Source: Sphingobacteriia bacterium RIFOXYC2_FULL_35_18
Lineage (GTDB): Bacteria > Bacteroidota > Bacteroidia > Chitinophagales > Chitinophagaceae
Length of the DNA stretch: 64,000 bases
Assembly: GCA_001829005.1 (NCBI GenBank)
Contig: MIAG01000001.1
Coordinates: 526,308-590,307 of the forward strand
Direction: 5' to 3'
In this document: in pieces, positions 36,173-45,506 of the stretch
Numbering within the stretch: position 1 is the stretch's first letter
Layout of the letters: every line of letters begins with the position of its first letter
Position numbers and translations under genes: made by a program
Notes under the pieces: generated by a model
Databases searched by the model: none
What the model was told of the DNA's origin: nothing
What the model saw: the letters and a program-made list of their open reading frames with translations, nothing else

Positions 36173-37526
36173 TAAATTTATAAGTACTGTAATAGAAGAT
36201 GTAGTTGAAAATAGTTCAATCAACTCATATCAACATATTTACAGGATACAGAATAAGAACAATGTTAAGAAATGGCTTTGGGCGTCATTGATTTTATTGA
36301 TTATTGTATTGTTCTTGCCTTGGACCCAAAATATTAGAGCAAAGGGTGCGGTAACCGCATTAAGACAAGAAGATCGCCCACAAGAATTAAATACGGTTTT
36401 GGCTGGTAGCGTGGTTAAGTGGTATGTTAAAGAGGGCGATTATGTAAAGAAAGGGGATACCATTATGCAAATTGGGGAGGTTAAAACGGATTATTTTGAT
36501 CCTCAATTACTTAATAGAACCAAAAAACAAATTGATGCCAAGCAAATTGCAGTAGATGGCTATAGTAATAAAGCTGCAACTGCTGTATCACAAATAAATG
36601 CCTTAGAAGAGGCACGAGATTTAAAGCTTGACCAGTTAGATGTTAAACTTCGGCAGCAAACCTTAAAAGTAGTTAGTGACAGTATAGACTTGGGTGCAGT
36701 GATGAATGAATTAACTGTAACTAAAAGGCAAATTGATGCTGCAAAAAACATGTTAGATAGTGGGGTAATTTCTTTAGTTGACTTTGAAAGAAGGAAAGTA
36801 AGTTACCAAAATGCATTGGCTAAAAAAATCAGTGCAGAAAATAAGTTTTTGCAAGCCAAGCAAGAGTTAACCGCCATCCGAATTGAAAAAAATGGAACTA
36901 TTCAGGAGTATACAGACAAAATTGCTAAAGCACAGGGTGAGCAATTTGGTTCATTGTCTAATATGGCAACAGGAGAAGCTGATGTAGCAAAATTGCAGAA
37001 TGCTTATAGTAATTATGATATTAGAAATAAGCTCTATTATATAACAGCACCCCAAGATGGTCAAATTACCAAAGCTAGAAAAGCGGGTATTGGTGAAATG
37101 GTTAAAGAGGGAGACATGATTGTTGAAATTGTTCCTGATAATATAAAATATGCAGTAGAGTTATTTGCAGAACCTATGGACCTACCACTTTTAGCAATAG
37201 GCCAAAAAATCAGGTTTGTTTTTGATGGTTTTCCTGCAATTGTTTTTACAGGTTGGCCTGCAGCATCTTATGGTACATTTGGAGGGCGCGTTGCAGCGGT
37301 AGAAACTTCGGTTAGTACGAATGGCAAGTTTAGATTATTAGTAGTAGAAGACCCTGCTGAAAAACCATGGCCGCGACAATTAAGAATGGGCGGAGGAGCG
37401 AATGGTATTGCATTATTAAAAGATGTACCAATTGGATATGAATTGTGGCGAAATATCAATGGATTCCCTCCTGAATACTATACACCTATGCAGGGGAGTG
37501 AACTAAAAGAAAAAAAGGGAAAATAG
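36162..37526 (+). CDS. HlyD-family periplasmic adaptor
   Basis: 454 residues from the ATG at 36162 (an ATG at 36153 is also possible). It overlaps the ABC gene by 11 bases, implying coupled translation. One membrane helix (about 42-62, 'WLWASLILLIIVLFLPW') is followed by a biotinyl/lipoyl-like hairpin ('AGSVVKWYVKEGDYVKKGD'), a long coiled-coil hairpin (about 120-270) and a beta-barrel domain with 'YYITAPQDGQITKARKAGIG'. It bridges the inner-membrane ABC protein to the TolC channel. Confidence 0.92.
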   Translation: MDSNKFISTVIEDVVENSSINSYQHIYRIQNKNNVKKWLWASLILLIIVLFLPWTQNIRAKGAVTALRQEDRPQELNTVLAGSVVKWYVKEGDYVKKGDTIMQIGEVKTDYFDPQLLNRTKKQIDAKQIAVDGYSNKAATAVSQINALEEARDLKLDQLDVKLRQQTLKVVSDSIDLGAVMNELTVTKRQIDAAKNMLDSGVISLVDFERRKVSYQNALAKKISAENKFLQAKQELTAIRIEKNGTIQEYTDKIAKAQGEQFGSLSNMATGEADVAKLQNAYSNYDIRNKLYYITAPQDGQITKARKAGIGEMVKEGDMIVEIVPDNIKYAVELFAEPMDLPLLAIGQKIRFVFDGFPAIVFTGWPAASYGTFGGRVAAVETSVSTNGKFRLLVVEDPAEKPWPRQLRMGGGANGIALLKDVPIGYELWRNINGFPPEYYTPMQGSELKEKKGK

Positions 37527-37528
37527 CC

Positions 37529-38911
37529 ATGAGAAAATATTTATTCTTAATTGGCTGTATTTGGGCATTCAATTTAAATGCACAGGTATTAAGCCCTGAA
37601 AAATTTATTGAGCAGGTTAGGTCTTTTCATCCAATTGCTAAACAAGCAAATATTAAAGTTGAAAAAGCGAATGCTGTATTATTGAGTGCAAGGGGTGGCT
37701 TTGATCCTACCATAGAATTGGATGCAAGTAGAAAAACATTTGACGGTAAAAATTATTATTTTAATACCAACCCTGAGTTTAAACTGCCTACTCGTATTGG
37801 CGGTTTGGATATTAAAGCGGGCCTTGAAGACAATGGAGGTTTGTTTTTAAATAATCAAATCACTCGAGGGCAAAGTAGTTATTTAGGATTGGAAATGCCA
37901 CTGTTAAAGGGATTGCTGATAGACCAACGAAGAGCAAATCTTCAACAAGCTTCATTGTTTACACAACAAAGCGAGCAGGATAAGCTCAAAATGCAGAACG
38001 ATTTGCTTTTTGATGCATATAATGCTTATTGGCAATGGGCGGGCTCTTATAAATTATTTAGTGTTTACAAACAGTTTGTACAAATAAGTTTAGATCGTTT
38101 TCGGCTGGTTAAATTGGCTTACCAAAATGGAGACAGAGCTTTAATTGATACCATTGAAGCGCTCACTCAAGTTCAACAATTTCAATTATTACAAGCAGAT
38201 GCAAAAGCTAAATTAGTTAATGCACAACTTGAGTTGGCTAATTTTTTATGGAATGAAAATGACGCTGCTTATTTATTGAATGATAATTTAGTGCCTGATA
38301 CGGTTCAGTTTCAACTATACTTAGCAGTAGAAGACCCTGAACAATTAATCAATAGAGCCAATACAGAAAACCCAACATTAAGAAGTTTAGCTTTTGAGTT
38401 AGAAGCATTAGAAGTACAAAGAAAATTAAAGTTTCAGTCTTTACTTCCTTCTTTAAATATTAAAGCCAATTTATTAAACCAAGGCTACAATGTGATGAAA
38501 GATTTTGGAGGTGCATTATTGCAAAACAATTATGTATGGGGCGTGCAATTTAAAATTCCAATTTTCTTGAGAGAAGGTCAAGGTGCTTATAAACAGGCTA
38601 AGCTAAAAATTGCAGAAACCAATTACGAGCTGAATGCTAAACAGTGGAGTACTGCTAATAAAATTAGGTCGTACTATGCTGAATCAATTTTATTAAAAGA
38701 GCAGATAGCTGCTGCCCAGCAAGCATATAATGGATATGCCGCTTTGTTAAAAGCAGAAACCCTCCGATTTCAAAATGGGGAAAGCAGCTTATTCCTTCTC
38801 AACACCCGCGAAAATAAAGTCATCGAAACAGCAGAGAAGCTCATTCAATTAAGGGCTAAATACCTTAAAGCCAGTTATGGAATTAACTGGGCTGCGGGTA
38901 GTTTACGTTAA
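37529..38911 (+). CDS. TolC-family outer-membrane efflux protein
   Basis: 460 residues, with a signal peptide ending near 'FNLNAQ'. Two repeated helical halves are typical of outer-membrane efflux proteins ('LLFDAYNAYWQWAGSYKLF', 'RFRLVKLAYQNGDRALIDTI', and in the second half 'TLRFQNGESSLFLLNTRENK'). It starts 2 bases after the HlyD stop and completes the export system. Its stop codon overlaps the convergent enoyl-CoA hydratase stop by 4 bases. Confidence 0.92.
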   Translation: MRKYLFLIGCIWAFNLNAQVLSPEKFIEQVRSFHPIAKQANIKVEKANAVLLSARGGFDPTIELDASRKTFDGKNYYFNTNPEFKLPTRIGGLDIKAGLEDNGGLFLNNQITRGQSSYLGLEMPLLKGLLIDQRRANLQQASLFTQQSEQDKLKMQNDLLFDAYNAYWQWAGSYKLFSVYKQFVQISLDRFRLVKLAYQNGDRALIDTIEALTQVQQFQLLQADAKAKLVNAQLELANFLWNENDAAYLLNDNLVPDTVQFQLYLAVEDPEQLINRANTENPTLRSLAFELEALEVQRKLKFQSLLPSLNIKANLLNQGYNVMKDFGGALLQNNYVWGVQFKIPIFLREGQGAYKQAKLKIAETNYELNAKQWSTANKIRSYYAESILLKEQIAAAQQAYNGYAALLKAETLRFQNGESSLFLLNTRENKVIETAEKLIQLRAKYLKASYGINWAAGSLR

Positions 38912-39684
38912 GACAATTTCTGTTTAAACCGTTGAATAAAAGCTTTGCTGTGTTCGCTTAGAATTAACCGTCCACTAATGGCAGCCCTTTCTTTCAAGAG
39001 CTCATCCCAATGTTCTGTGCCTTTCCAAAAAATGGTTTTTAATTCATGCAATGCATCTGGATTGGAATGAGATAAAGTGGTTGACAGTCTAATGATAGAC
39101 TCGTCCATGCCTGCTACATCTGGATGTAATTCTGCATATAACCCTTTTCTTCTAGCCCAATCTGCTGGTCTAAATGTTACCGCATCAATGGTTAATTGTG
39201 AGAATGCAGATAAGCCAATTTTTCTTTCAACTGCAGGACCTACCACAAATGGTCCTATACCTACTGCGAGCTCGCTTAATTTAACATCGGCTCCTTCGCA
39301 TGCAATGGCATAATCTGCCGCAGCAGCCAGCCCTACTCCACCCCCAATACATTTACCTTGAATTCGAGCTATAATTATTTTTCCGCAAGTGCGCATGGCA
39401 TTAATAACATGGGCAAAGCCGCTAAAAAATTTAAGACCTGCTTCTTCTGAATTGATGATGGATAACTCATCAAATGATGCACCTGAACAAAATACTTTTT
39501 CACCAGCAGAACGCAATACAATTACTTTGGTGTCGGGGTTTAAACCTTCACTATAAATTTCTTTTGCTAGGGTATCTAATATTTTCCCTGGCAATGAATT
39601 GCTTTGTGGATGAAAGAATTCAATAGTTGCAATACCATGCTCGCGATCAACTTTTACAAACCCTTCTTTAATATGCTCTATCAT
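38908..39684 (-). CDS. Enoyl-CoA hydratase/isomerase family protein
   Basis: 258 residues from the ATG at 39684. Crotonase motifs are 'GIATIEFFHPQSNSLPG', 'VFCSGASFDEL' and 'ARIQGKCIGGGVGLAAAADY' (oxyanion hole). 'GIGPFVVGPAVERKIGL' follows. It hydrates or isomerises an enoyl-CoA. It starts 10 bases after the paaZ stop, so a PaaG/PaaF-like role in phenylacetate breakdown is plausible, but no other paa genes are visible. Confidence 0.88.
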   Translation of the reverse strand: MIEHIKEGFVKVDREHGIATIEFFHPQSNSLPGKILDTLAKEIYSEGLNPDTKVIVLRSAGEKVFCSGASFDELSIINSEEAGLKFFSGFAHVINAMRTCGKIIIARIQGKCIGGGVGLAAAADYAIACEGADVKLSELAVGIGPFVVGPAVERKIGLSAFSQLTIDAVTFRPADWARRKGLYAELHPDVAGMDESIIRLSTTLSHSNPDALHELKTIFWKGTEHWDELLKERAAISGRLILSEHSKAFIQRFKQKLS

Positions 39685-39694
39685 ATAAATGATT

Positions 39695-41746
39695 TTATTG
39701 TATTGGTTTTTTAGCAACCATGGTTAAGATAGTTGCTATTCCGGTTAATTCATTGGTTTCATCAATCATTTCTACCAGCCATTTAACAATCCCCTTATCT
39801 ATATCAGTTGGTTCTTTTTTCTCTTGCCTTATTTTTTCTTTGCAGGTAAATCGAATATGCATTTCGCTTCCTGGATAAACAGGTTTAGTAAAACGCAATT
39901 CATCAATACCATAATTTAAGAGCACAGGGTTTTTTTCGTAGCTGTCTACAAATAATCCTGCAGCCATACTCATAATTAAATAACCATGTGCTACTTGTTT
40001 CTCAAACATTGTGCCATTGAAATCGGTGTTTTCTAAATGCGCATAAAAATGATCGCCACTTAAATCGGCAAAAGCATTGATGTCTTCCGCAGTTATTAAT
40101 CTTTTCTCGGTGATTAATTGATCACCAATAACTAGTTCTTCAAAATATTTTTTGAAAGGATGAATAGTTGGGGTATTTCCAGTTGCTCCAGGTTGATACA
40201 CTTTGCTGATTGCGGTGATCATGTCTGGCGAACCCTGCACTGCTACTCGCTGCATATAATGTTTAACGCCTCTTAATCCCCCCATTTCTTCTCCGCCTCC
40301 TGCCCTTCCCGGACCACCATGTACCAATAAAGGCAAAGGAGATCCATGCCCAGTACTTTCTTTGGCGCATTGATCATTCAATACCAAAATTCTGCCGTGG
40401 TAATTTCCTGCACCTATTACATATTCTGTAGCAATAGTAGGGTCGGTTGTTACAATACTACTTACTAACGAGCCCTTTCCTAATTTGGCTAAAGAGATTG
40501 CTTCTTCTGTATGCTTGTAGGGCATCAAGGTAGCCACTGGTCCAAATGCTTCTACTTCGTGTACGTTTGAATTGCCAAATGGATTTTCATTCAATAATAG
40601 TAAAGGGCTTACAAATGCCCCTTTAATGGGGTCTGCATCTAATACTTCTACTGAATCTAATGAACCATATAAAATACTTGAAGTCTCTAATAATTTGTTC
40701 ACTTGCGCTTTTACTTCATTGCGTTGTGTTTCTCCTGCCAATGAACCCATTCTAACTTTAGGATTCAAAGGATTGCCAATAATATTTTGAGCAAGGGCTG
40801 CACTCAATGCTTTTTGTACATCCTCTATTTTATTTTCAGGAACAAAAATTCTTCTAACTGCTGTACAGCGTTGTCCTGATTTGGTTGTGATTTCTCTTCT
40901 TACTTCTTTAATGAAAATATCCCACTCTGGCATTGTTGGAGTAACGTCTTCACCTAAAACTATGCAGTTGAGAGAATCTGCTTCCATGGTAAAAGGAACA
41001 TTCTCTGCTAATATTCTTTTACCTGATTTCAACATCAAACCAGTTGTTGCTGAACCAGTGAAAGTAACCACATCCTGCGATTGAACATGGTCCAATATAT
41101 CACCTGCACTACCACATATCAATTGCAATGCACCATCCGGTAAAATTCCAGATGCAATAATTCTTTTTACTACGGCTTCAGTTAAGTAAGAAGTTACCGT
41201 AGCTGGTTTTACTATAGCAGGAACACCAGCCAATAAATTCACGGCTATTTTTTCTAACATGCCCCATACGGGGAAGTTGAATGCATTAATATGAATGGCC
41301 ACTCCTTCTTTAGGAATGAGTAAGTGGTGCCCCATAAAAGTATTGGCTTTGCCTAAAGGATGGTGTTCTCCATCTAGGCAATAAGGCGTGTCTGGTAATT
41401 TTCTTCTTAGTGATGCGTAAGAGAATAAATTTCCAATACCGCCTTCTATATCTACCCAGCTATCTGCTTTAGTAGCACCAGTTTGATAACTGATATAATA
41501 TAACTCTTCTAAATGTTCCCTTAAGTAAAGGGCCAATGCCCTTAACATTAACCCCCTTTCGTGAAAACTCATTTTTCTAAGCGCAGGGTTACCCTTACTT
41601 CGTGCATAATGAAGGGCCGCCGCAAAATCCAACCCTTTTGAAGTGGCATTGGCAATTGGCTCGCCCGTTACAGCATTATACAATAATTGGCCATCTCCTT
41701 CCCCTTTTACCCATTGGCCCATTAAAAAGTTTTCTACAGTATACAT
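39695..41746 (-). CDS. paaZ: Bifunctional PaaZ: aldehyde dehydrogenase plus MaoC-like hydratase
   Basis: 683 residues from the ATG at 41746, close to the E. coli PaaZ length of 681. The aldehyde dehydrogenase part (about 1-520) has '[10 protein letters not shown]', 'PAIVKPAT', '[10 protein letters not shown]', 'TMEADSLNC' and catalytic Cys in '[11 protein letters not shown]'. The C-terminal MaoC hotdog domain (about 535-680) has '[13 protein letters not shown]' with the Asp-His pair. In phenylacetate catabolism it opens the oxepin-CoA ring and oxidises the resulting aldehyde. A TAGCTTTG box lies 21 bases upstream. Confidence 0.93.
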   Translation of the reverse strand: MYTVENFLMGQWVKGEGDGQLLYNAVTGEPIANATSKGLDFAAALHYARSKGNPALRKMSFHERGLMLRALALYLREHLEELYYISYQTGATKADSWVDIEGGIGNLFSYASLRRKLPDTPYCLDGEHHPLGKANTFMGHHLLIPKEGVAIHINAFNFPVWGMLEKIAVNLLAGVPAIVKPATVTSYLTEAVVKRIIASGILPDGALQLICGSAGDILDHVQSQDVVTFTGSATTGLMLKSGKRILAENVPFTMEADSLNCIVLGEDVTPTMPEWDIFIKEVRREITTKSGQRCTAVRRIFVPENKIEDVQKALSAALAQNIIGNPLNPKVRMGSLAGETQRNEVKAQVNKLLETSSILYGSLDSVEVLDADPIKGAFVSPLLLLNENPFGNSNVHEVEAFGPVATLMPYKHTEEAISLAKLGKGSLVSSIVTTDPTIATEYVIGAGNYHGRILVLNDQCAKESTGHGSPLPLLVHGGPGRAGGGEEMGGLRGVKHYMQRVAVQGSPDMITAISKVYQPGATGNTPTIHPFKKYFEELVIGDQLITEKRLITAEDINAFADLSGDHFYAHLENTDFNGTMFEKQVAHGYLIMSMAAGLFVDSYEKNPVLLNYGIDELRFTKPVYPGSEMHIRFTCKEKIRQEKKEPTDIDKGIVKWLVEMIDETNELTGIATILTMVAKKPIQ

Positions 41747-41767
41747 ATGGTCTAGTTCGTTTCGGCA

Positions 41768-41775
41768 CAAAGCTA
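41768..41775 (-). promoter_or_regulatory. -7 promoter box TAGCTTTG of paaZ
   Basis: Exact TAnnTTTG match on the reverse strand, 21 bases before the ATG at 41746. It lies between the adk terminator and paaZ, consistent with a separate transcription unit. Confidence 0.5.
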
Positions 41776-41803
41776 ACGATTGATAGCTTTATTAAAAAGG
41801 CAT

Positions 41804-41835
41804 AAAAAAACCCGTCCCGATTAAATCGGGACGGG
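41804..41835 (-). terminator. Rho-independent terminator of adk
   Basis: 10-bp perfect stem (CCCGTCCCGA / TCGGGACGGG) with a 5-base loop. On the reverse strand it is followed by seven T. It lies 46 bases after the adk stop. Confidence 0.88.
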
Positions 41836-41880
41836 TATAGCAGTTGGTTATTGGTCAAAAAACTTTAACAGTTCTATTAG

Positions 41881-42459
41881 TTAAGACAGCCTTTTATCGA
41901 TTTCGCTGCAAAGAGATGAAAAAATTTCTTCAACAGTTCCTTCACCTTTAATAGTGACTACTTTATCAAATTGGCTATAGTAGTTGGCAACCACTGTTGT
42001 TTTGTCTTTATATTCTACAATACGGGCTCTAATAACAGTTTCATTGGTATCATCGCTTCTACCACTTGTTAATCCTCGGTTTAGTAAACGCTTCACTAAT
42101 TCCTCCTCAGATACTTCCATGGCCAATAAAACGCCAATCTCGGTTTGTTTTAGCTTCAATAATTTATCTAAAGCTTCACTTTGAGCAGTAGTTCTAGGGA
42201 ATCCGTCAAATAAAAAGCCTTTCGCGTCTGGATTGGCTTCCAAAGCAGAAGAAATCATACCAATTACCACCTCATCGGGTACCAATTGGCCCTTGTCCAT
42301 CAAGTTCTTTGCCTCTAATCCTAGTGGAGTTTGACGTGCAATTTCACTACGGAGTAAATCTCCAGTAGACAAATGCTTTAAGCCATATTTTTCAATTAAT
42401 TTCTCACTTTGCGTTCCTTTACCACTTCCGGGAGGACCGAATAAAATAATATTAAACAT
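41881..42459 (-). CDS. adk: Adenylate kinase
   Basis: 192 residues from the ATG at 42459; upstream in-frame sequence lies before the promoter and is not part of the protein. P-loop 'GPPGSGKGT' at residues 8-16, 'HLSTGDLLRSEI', 'GFLFDGFPRT' and LID region 'LLNRGLTSGRSDD'. It is the short form without a zinc LID. It interconverts AMP, ADP and ATP. A TATATTTG box sits 25 bases upstream and a strong terminator follows. Confidence 0.96.
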   Translation of the reverse strand: MFNIILFGPPGSGKGTQSEKLIEKYGLKHLSTGDLLRSEIARQTPLGLEAKNLMDKGQLVPDEVVIGMISSALEANPDAKGFLFDGFPRTTAQSEALDKLLKLKQTEIGVLLAMEVSEEELVKRLLNRGLTSGRSDDTNETVIRARIVEYKDKTTVVANYYSQFDKVVTIKGEGTVEEIFSSLCSEIDKRLS

Positions 42460-42484
42460 GTAGGTTCGATGCTTGCTTGAGCTA

Positions 42485-42492
42485 CAAATATA
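42485..42492 (-). promoter_or_regulatory. -7 promoter box TATATTTG of adk
   Basis: Exact TAnnTTTG match on the reverse strand, 25 bases before the adk ATG. A -33 TTG at the usual distance is not obvious. Confidence 0.5.
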
Positions 42493-42638
42493 CAAAGGGC
42501 TTGTTAAAAATCCTTTAACAAATGAGCCCCATCCATCAAAAACAAGGGTTTTGGCTAAATTTTTGGCCTTTGGGCTAAACAAGTACAAACCTTATCTGTC
42601 TTAAGAACGTACATTCAACTGATTAAATATTCCCAAAT

Positions 42639-43199
42639 ATGAAATGGACAGCCATCTTGCTTTTAGCGGTTTTCAGCCTTAGTAGCTGCCAAGCACAGAA
42701 CAATTCAAGTAAGAAACTTGTTAGTGATACTATGAGCAAAAAAGACAACCCCTATTTTGCAAAAGGAGAAAAAGGTAAATTGACTGTTAAAGACAGTGAA
42801 TGGAAAAAAGTACTTTCTCCTGAAGTATATTATATAGCCAGAGAAAAAGGCACTGAACGCCCTTGGACCAGTAAGTTCGAAAACTTTAAAGAAGTGGGCA
42901 CTTACTATTGCGCAGTTTGCGGAAATGGGCTTTTCAAAAGTGATACCAAATTTGATAGTGGATGTGGATGGCCCAGTTTTTATGAGCCACTCACTAAAGG
43001 CGCCATTATTTATTTGCCAGATAATACACATGGCATGCAGCGAACTGAAGTTCAATGTGGTCGTTGTAAATCACACTTAGGTCATGTTTTTGAAGATGGC
43101 CCGCCTCCAACAGGTTTGCGTTTTTGCATCAATGGAGTGGTTCTTGATTTTGAAAAAGCTGCTGAAGCAGAAAAAAAATACAACGAGAAGAAAGGATAG
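42639..43199 (+). CDS. msrB: Peptide-methionine (R)-S-oxide reductase, lipoprotein/periplasmic form
   Basis: 186 residues with a lipoprotein signal ('VFSLSSCQAQ', Cys17). The MsrB domain has zinc Cys pairs 'CAVCGN' and 'CGRCKSH', the core 'FDSGCGWPSFYEP', 'HLGHVFEDGPPPTGLRFCIN' and catalytic Cys in 'RFCINGV'. It repairs methionine-R-sulfoxide in exported proteins. A clear terminator follows. Confidence 0.95.
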   Translation: MKWTAILLLAVFSLSSCQAQNNSSKKLVSDTMSKKDNPYFAKGEKGKLTVKDSEWKKVLSPEVYYIAREKGTERPWTSKFENFKEVGTYYCAVCGNGLFKSDTKFDSGCGWPSFYEPLTKGAIIYLPDNTHGMQRTEVQCGRCKSHLGHVFEDGPPPTGLRFCINGVVLDFEKAAEAEKKYNEKKG

Positions 43200-43216
43200 T
43201 GAGACTGAGAATGAAG

Positions 43217-43245
43217 GGGCCGGAGTAATCCGGCCCTATTTTTTT
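43217..43245 (+). terminator. Rho-independent terminator after msrB
   Basis: 8-bp stem (GGGCCGGA / TCCGGCCC), 4-base loop, followed by TATTTTTTT. Confidence 0.87.
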
Positions 43246-43263
43246 GCACCTACCTAACTGCTG

Positions 43264-44145
43264 CTAGGCTAATATGTCTTGGACATTCTTATTAATATTC
43301 TCGGCAATTTTTTCCATGGGTAAATCGTTATCGTCGTTTCCAAATGGATCTTCAATTTCTTCCGCAATTAGTTCTAAACTGGCCAATACATAGGAAATAA
43401 ATAAAGTGGCTGGGATGGTAAAATAGCCCAATGTTAATGCAAATCCTAAGGGCAATGTTATAATATACAAGAAGATAAATTTCTTAATGAATGCGCTATA
43501 TGAATAAGGAATTGGGGTGTTCTTAATTCTTTCACATGCCCCACAAATATCCATGAACGATTGTAATTCATTATTGATAAATAATAATTCGTACTCAGAA
43601 ATTACCTGGTCTCTTTTTAATAAATGAACTTTATTCAGAAGAACAGCCACTACCTGATTTGGAATATGTTTACTCGTATCAAATCCGGTAATTTCAGGAT
43701 GTGGTTGTGCATCTAAAGCCAATCTGGTTTTTTCGTTTTGCAAATGGTTTTTTAATTCAACCGCAAACAAGGGAATAATTTTTTTGAAGAAGCTCCTGTT
43801 TTTTTCGTCATCATGAGGTAATAGGCTGTTCATTTTTAGGGCGAGATTGCGGCTGTTATTAACCAATGACCCCCAGAGCTTTCTTCCTTCCCACCAACGA
43901 TCATAAGCGGTATTGGTTCTAAATACCAATAACATTGAGATAGCAAATCCTAATAAGCTATGCATGACAGTAATATTCTTTGCATAGCTGGTACTAGACA
44001 ATTGTAAATAATTGATTTCAATGTACACAATTGCCCATGAGAAAACACCCATGCCCAAAATCAATGGTAATAACTGTCTTACTGTATCTGTTTTGTGAAA
44101 CTGAAAAATAAAACGCAACCAATCTTTGGGATTATAACTAATCAT
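43264..44145 (-). CDS. Bestrophin-family membrane protein
   Basis: 293 residues. The N-terminal 'NPKDWLRFIFQFHKTDTVRQ', the helix 'LLGFAISMLLVFRTNTAYDR' followed by 'WWEGRKLWGSLVNNSRNLA', and the C-terminal 'IEDPFGNDDNDLPMEKI' are hallmarks of bacterial bestrophins (UPF0187). These form pentameric ion channels. Its ATG overlaps the end of the DUF5690 gene by 8 bases, so translation is likely coupled. Confidence 0.93.
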   Translation of the reverse strand: MISYNPKDWLRFIFQFHKTDTVRQLLPLILGMGVFSWAIVYIEINYLQLSSTSYAKNITVMHSLLGFAISMLLVFRTNTAYDRWWEGRKLWGSLVNNSRNLALKMNSLLPHDDEKNRSFFKKIIPLFAVELKNHLQNEKTRLALDAQPHPEITGFDTSKHIPNQVVAVLLNKVHLLKRDQVISEYELLFINNELQSFMDICGACERIKNTPIPYSYSAFIKKFIFLYIITLPLGFALTLGYFTIPATLFISYVLASLELIAEEIEDPFGNDDNDLPMEKIAENINKNVQDILA

Positions 44146-45442
44146 GAACTGCTTTTTGCTTTTGATAAAAATAATACATAGAGTAACTGGTAATGATTAC
44201 TCCTGCTACAGACAAGCCCATCACACTATTCGAAAAAAAGTTTACCCAATTCAATTGTACTTTAAAAATTTCTTTGCTCAACAAAACACTTACACTTCCT
44301 AAATAACCAAAAGAGTCTGCTACATAAATTAAAAAACCAGCATTGCCCGTGAATCGGAATGCAGCAATCATGCGTTCAAAAAAAACAGAATTAAAAGGAA
44401 TGTACACCATGTATAAACCCAGTCCTACCAAGGTCATCCACCAAATAGGCGCTATAGAACCTTTACTAAATAACCAAGTGCTCAAGCCCGCTACCACAAA
44501 GCCTAATCCTATAAAAACATGCGCCAGCATAAATGCTTTGAAACTATTCTTGATGAGTACCATACTCCCAATCAATACCAAAATAATTAAGGTGATTGGG
44601 GTCTCCGTTTTAGAAAATATGGCCGGTTGATTTAAGTAGCCCATTTCCTTCCACATATCTGCACTAAAATTATCTCTGATATCTCTGAAGATGGTAGCGA
44701 ATGCATAAATTAACACAGCAGCAATAATACCTGGTAAAAAATGTTGGATGAATTTTTTTCGATCATCAGCATTCATGGCTGTTCGGTTCATGCGCAAATC
44801 AATGTCTTCCTGCGTTGGCGGCGGAATCCGCTCCATCAGATAAATAAATAATAATAAGGGTAGGGCAAATACCAACCCAGTAGCAAAAGGCACCCAGAAC
44901 TCACTCATATTAAATTGCATGATGAGCCACCCACCCACCGACTTCACAAATCCCGATGAAAAAATAAAACTCACTGCAAGTGCTGCACCAATAAAATCAG
45001 TGGTTTTCCTTCCCTCTATATAAGAGAAAATAACGCCCCATAACATACCCAACGGAAAACCATTAATAAAAAGAAATACGATATTATAAGGTGCAGGTAC
45101 AAGGGCAAATAATAACCAAGCCAACCAAGCAATACCCACTAAAACCAAAACAATTTTGTCTCGACCCAATCTTTTTAATTCAGAAATAAATTTGATGCCA
45201 TAAAATTTCGCCATTAAATAACCCATCATCTGGCTCAACACCAATAAGGTTTTATAACCCAATCCCCAATAGGCCATTCCGTCGAAAGTGCATACAGTAA
45301 AGGATTTACGAAAACCAAAAATCATGGTATAAGTAAGAAACGCTACAATAGCAGCGTATAAGCCTACTTTAAAGCTGCTTTGGGGTACTGATAAATTGTT
45401 TTTCAATGGCGTTGTTTCTACCGATAAATATAAGCCACTCAT
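44138..45442 (-). CDS. DUF5690-family multi-spanning membrane protein (MFS-like)
   Basis: 434 residues with about 12 hydrophobic helices in an MFS-like arrangement. 'FGFRKSFTVCTFDG' and 'YKTLLVLSQMMGYLMAKFYG' near the N-terminus are typical of the DUF5690 family of Bacteroidota. Substrate unknown. It precedes the bestrophin gene on the same strand with an 8-base overlap and is divergent from the large propeller gene, with 64 bases between starts. Confidence 0.87.
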   Translation of the reverse strand: MSGLYLSVETTPLKNNLSVPQSSFKVGLYAAIVAFLTYTMIFGFRKSFTVCTFDGMAYWGLGYKTLLVLSQMMGYLMAKFYGIKFISELKRLGRDKIVLVLVGIAWLAWLLFALVPAPYNIVFLFINGFPLGMLWGVIFSYIEGRKTTDFIGAALAVSFIFSSGFVKSVGGWLIMQFNMSEFWVPFATGLVFALPLLLFIYLMERIPPPTQEDIDLRMNRTAMNADDRKKFIQHFLPGIIAAVLIYAFATIFRDIRDNFSADMWKEMGYLNQPAIFSKTETPITLIILVLIGSMVLIKNSFKAFMLAHVFIGLGFVVAGLSTWLFSKGSIAPIWWMTLVGLGLYMVYIPFNSVFFERMIAAFRFTGNAGFLIYVADSFGYLGSVSVLLSKEIFKVQLNWVNFFSNSVMGLSVAGVIITSYSMYYFYQKQKAVHD

Positions 45443-45506
45443 CCTTAGTTTTTGGCAATTGGGGCTTTATTTCAGAAATTACCTGCTCTTAAAACTAAAC
45501 TTGAAT

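Noticed and set aside
41811..41835. Possible regulatory palindrome
   Set aside because: The 10-bp stem followed by a T-run on the reverse strand downstream of adk is explained as a terminator.
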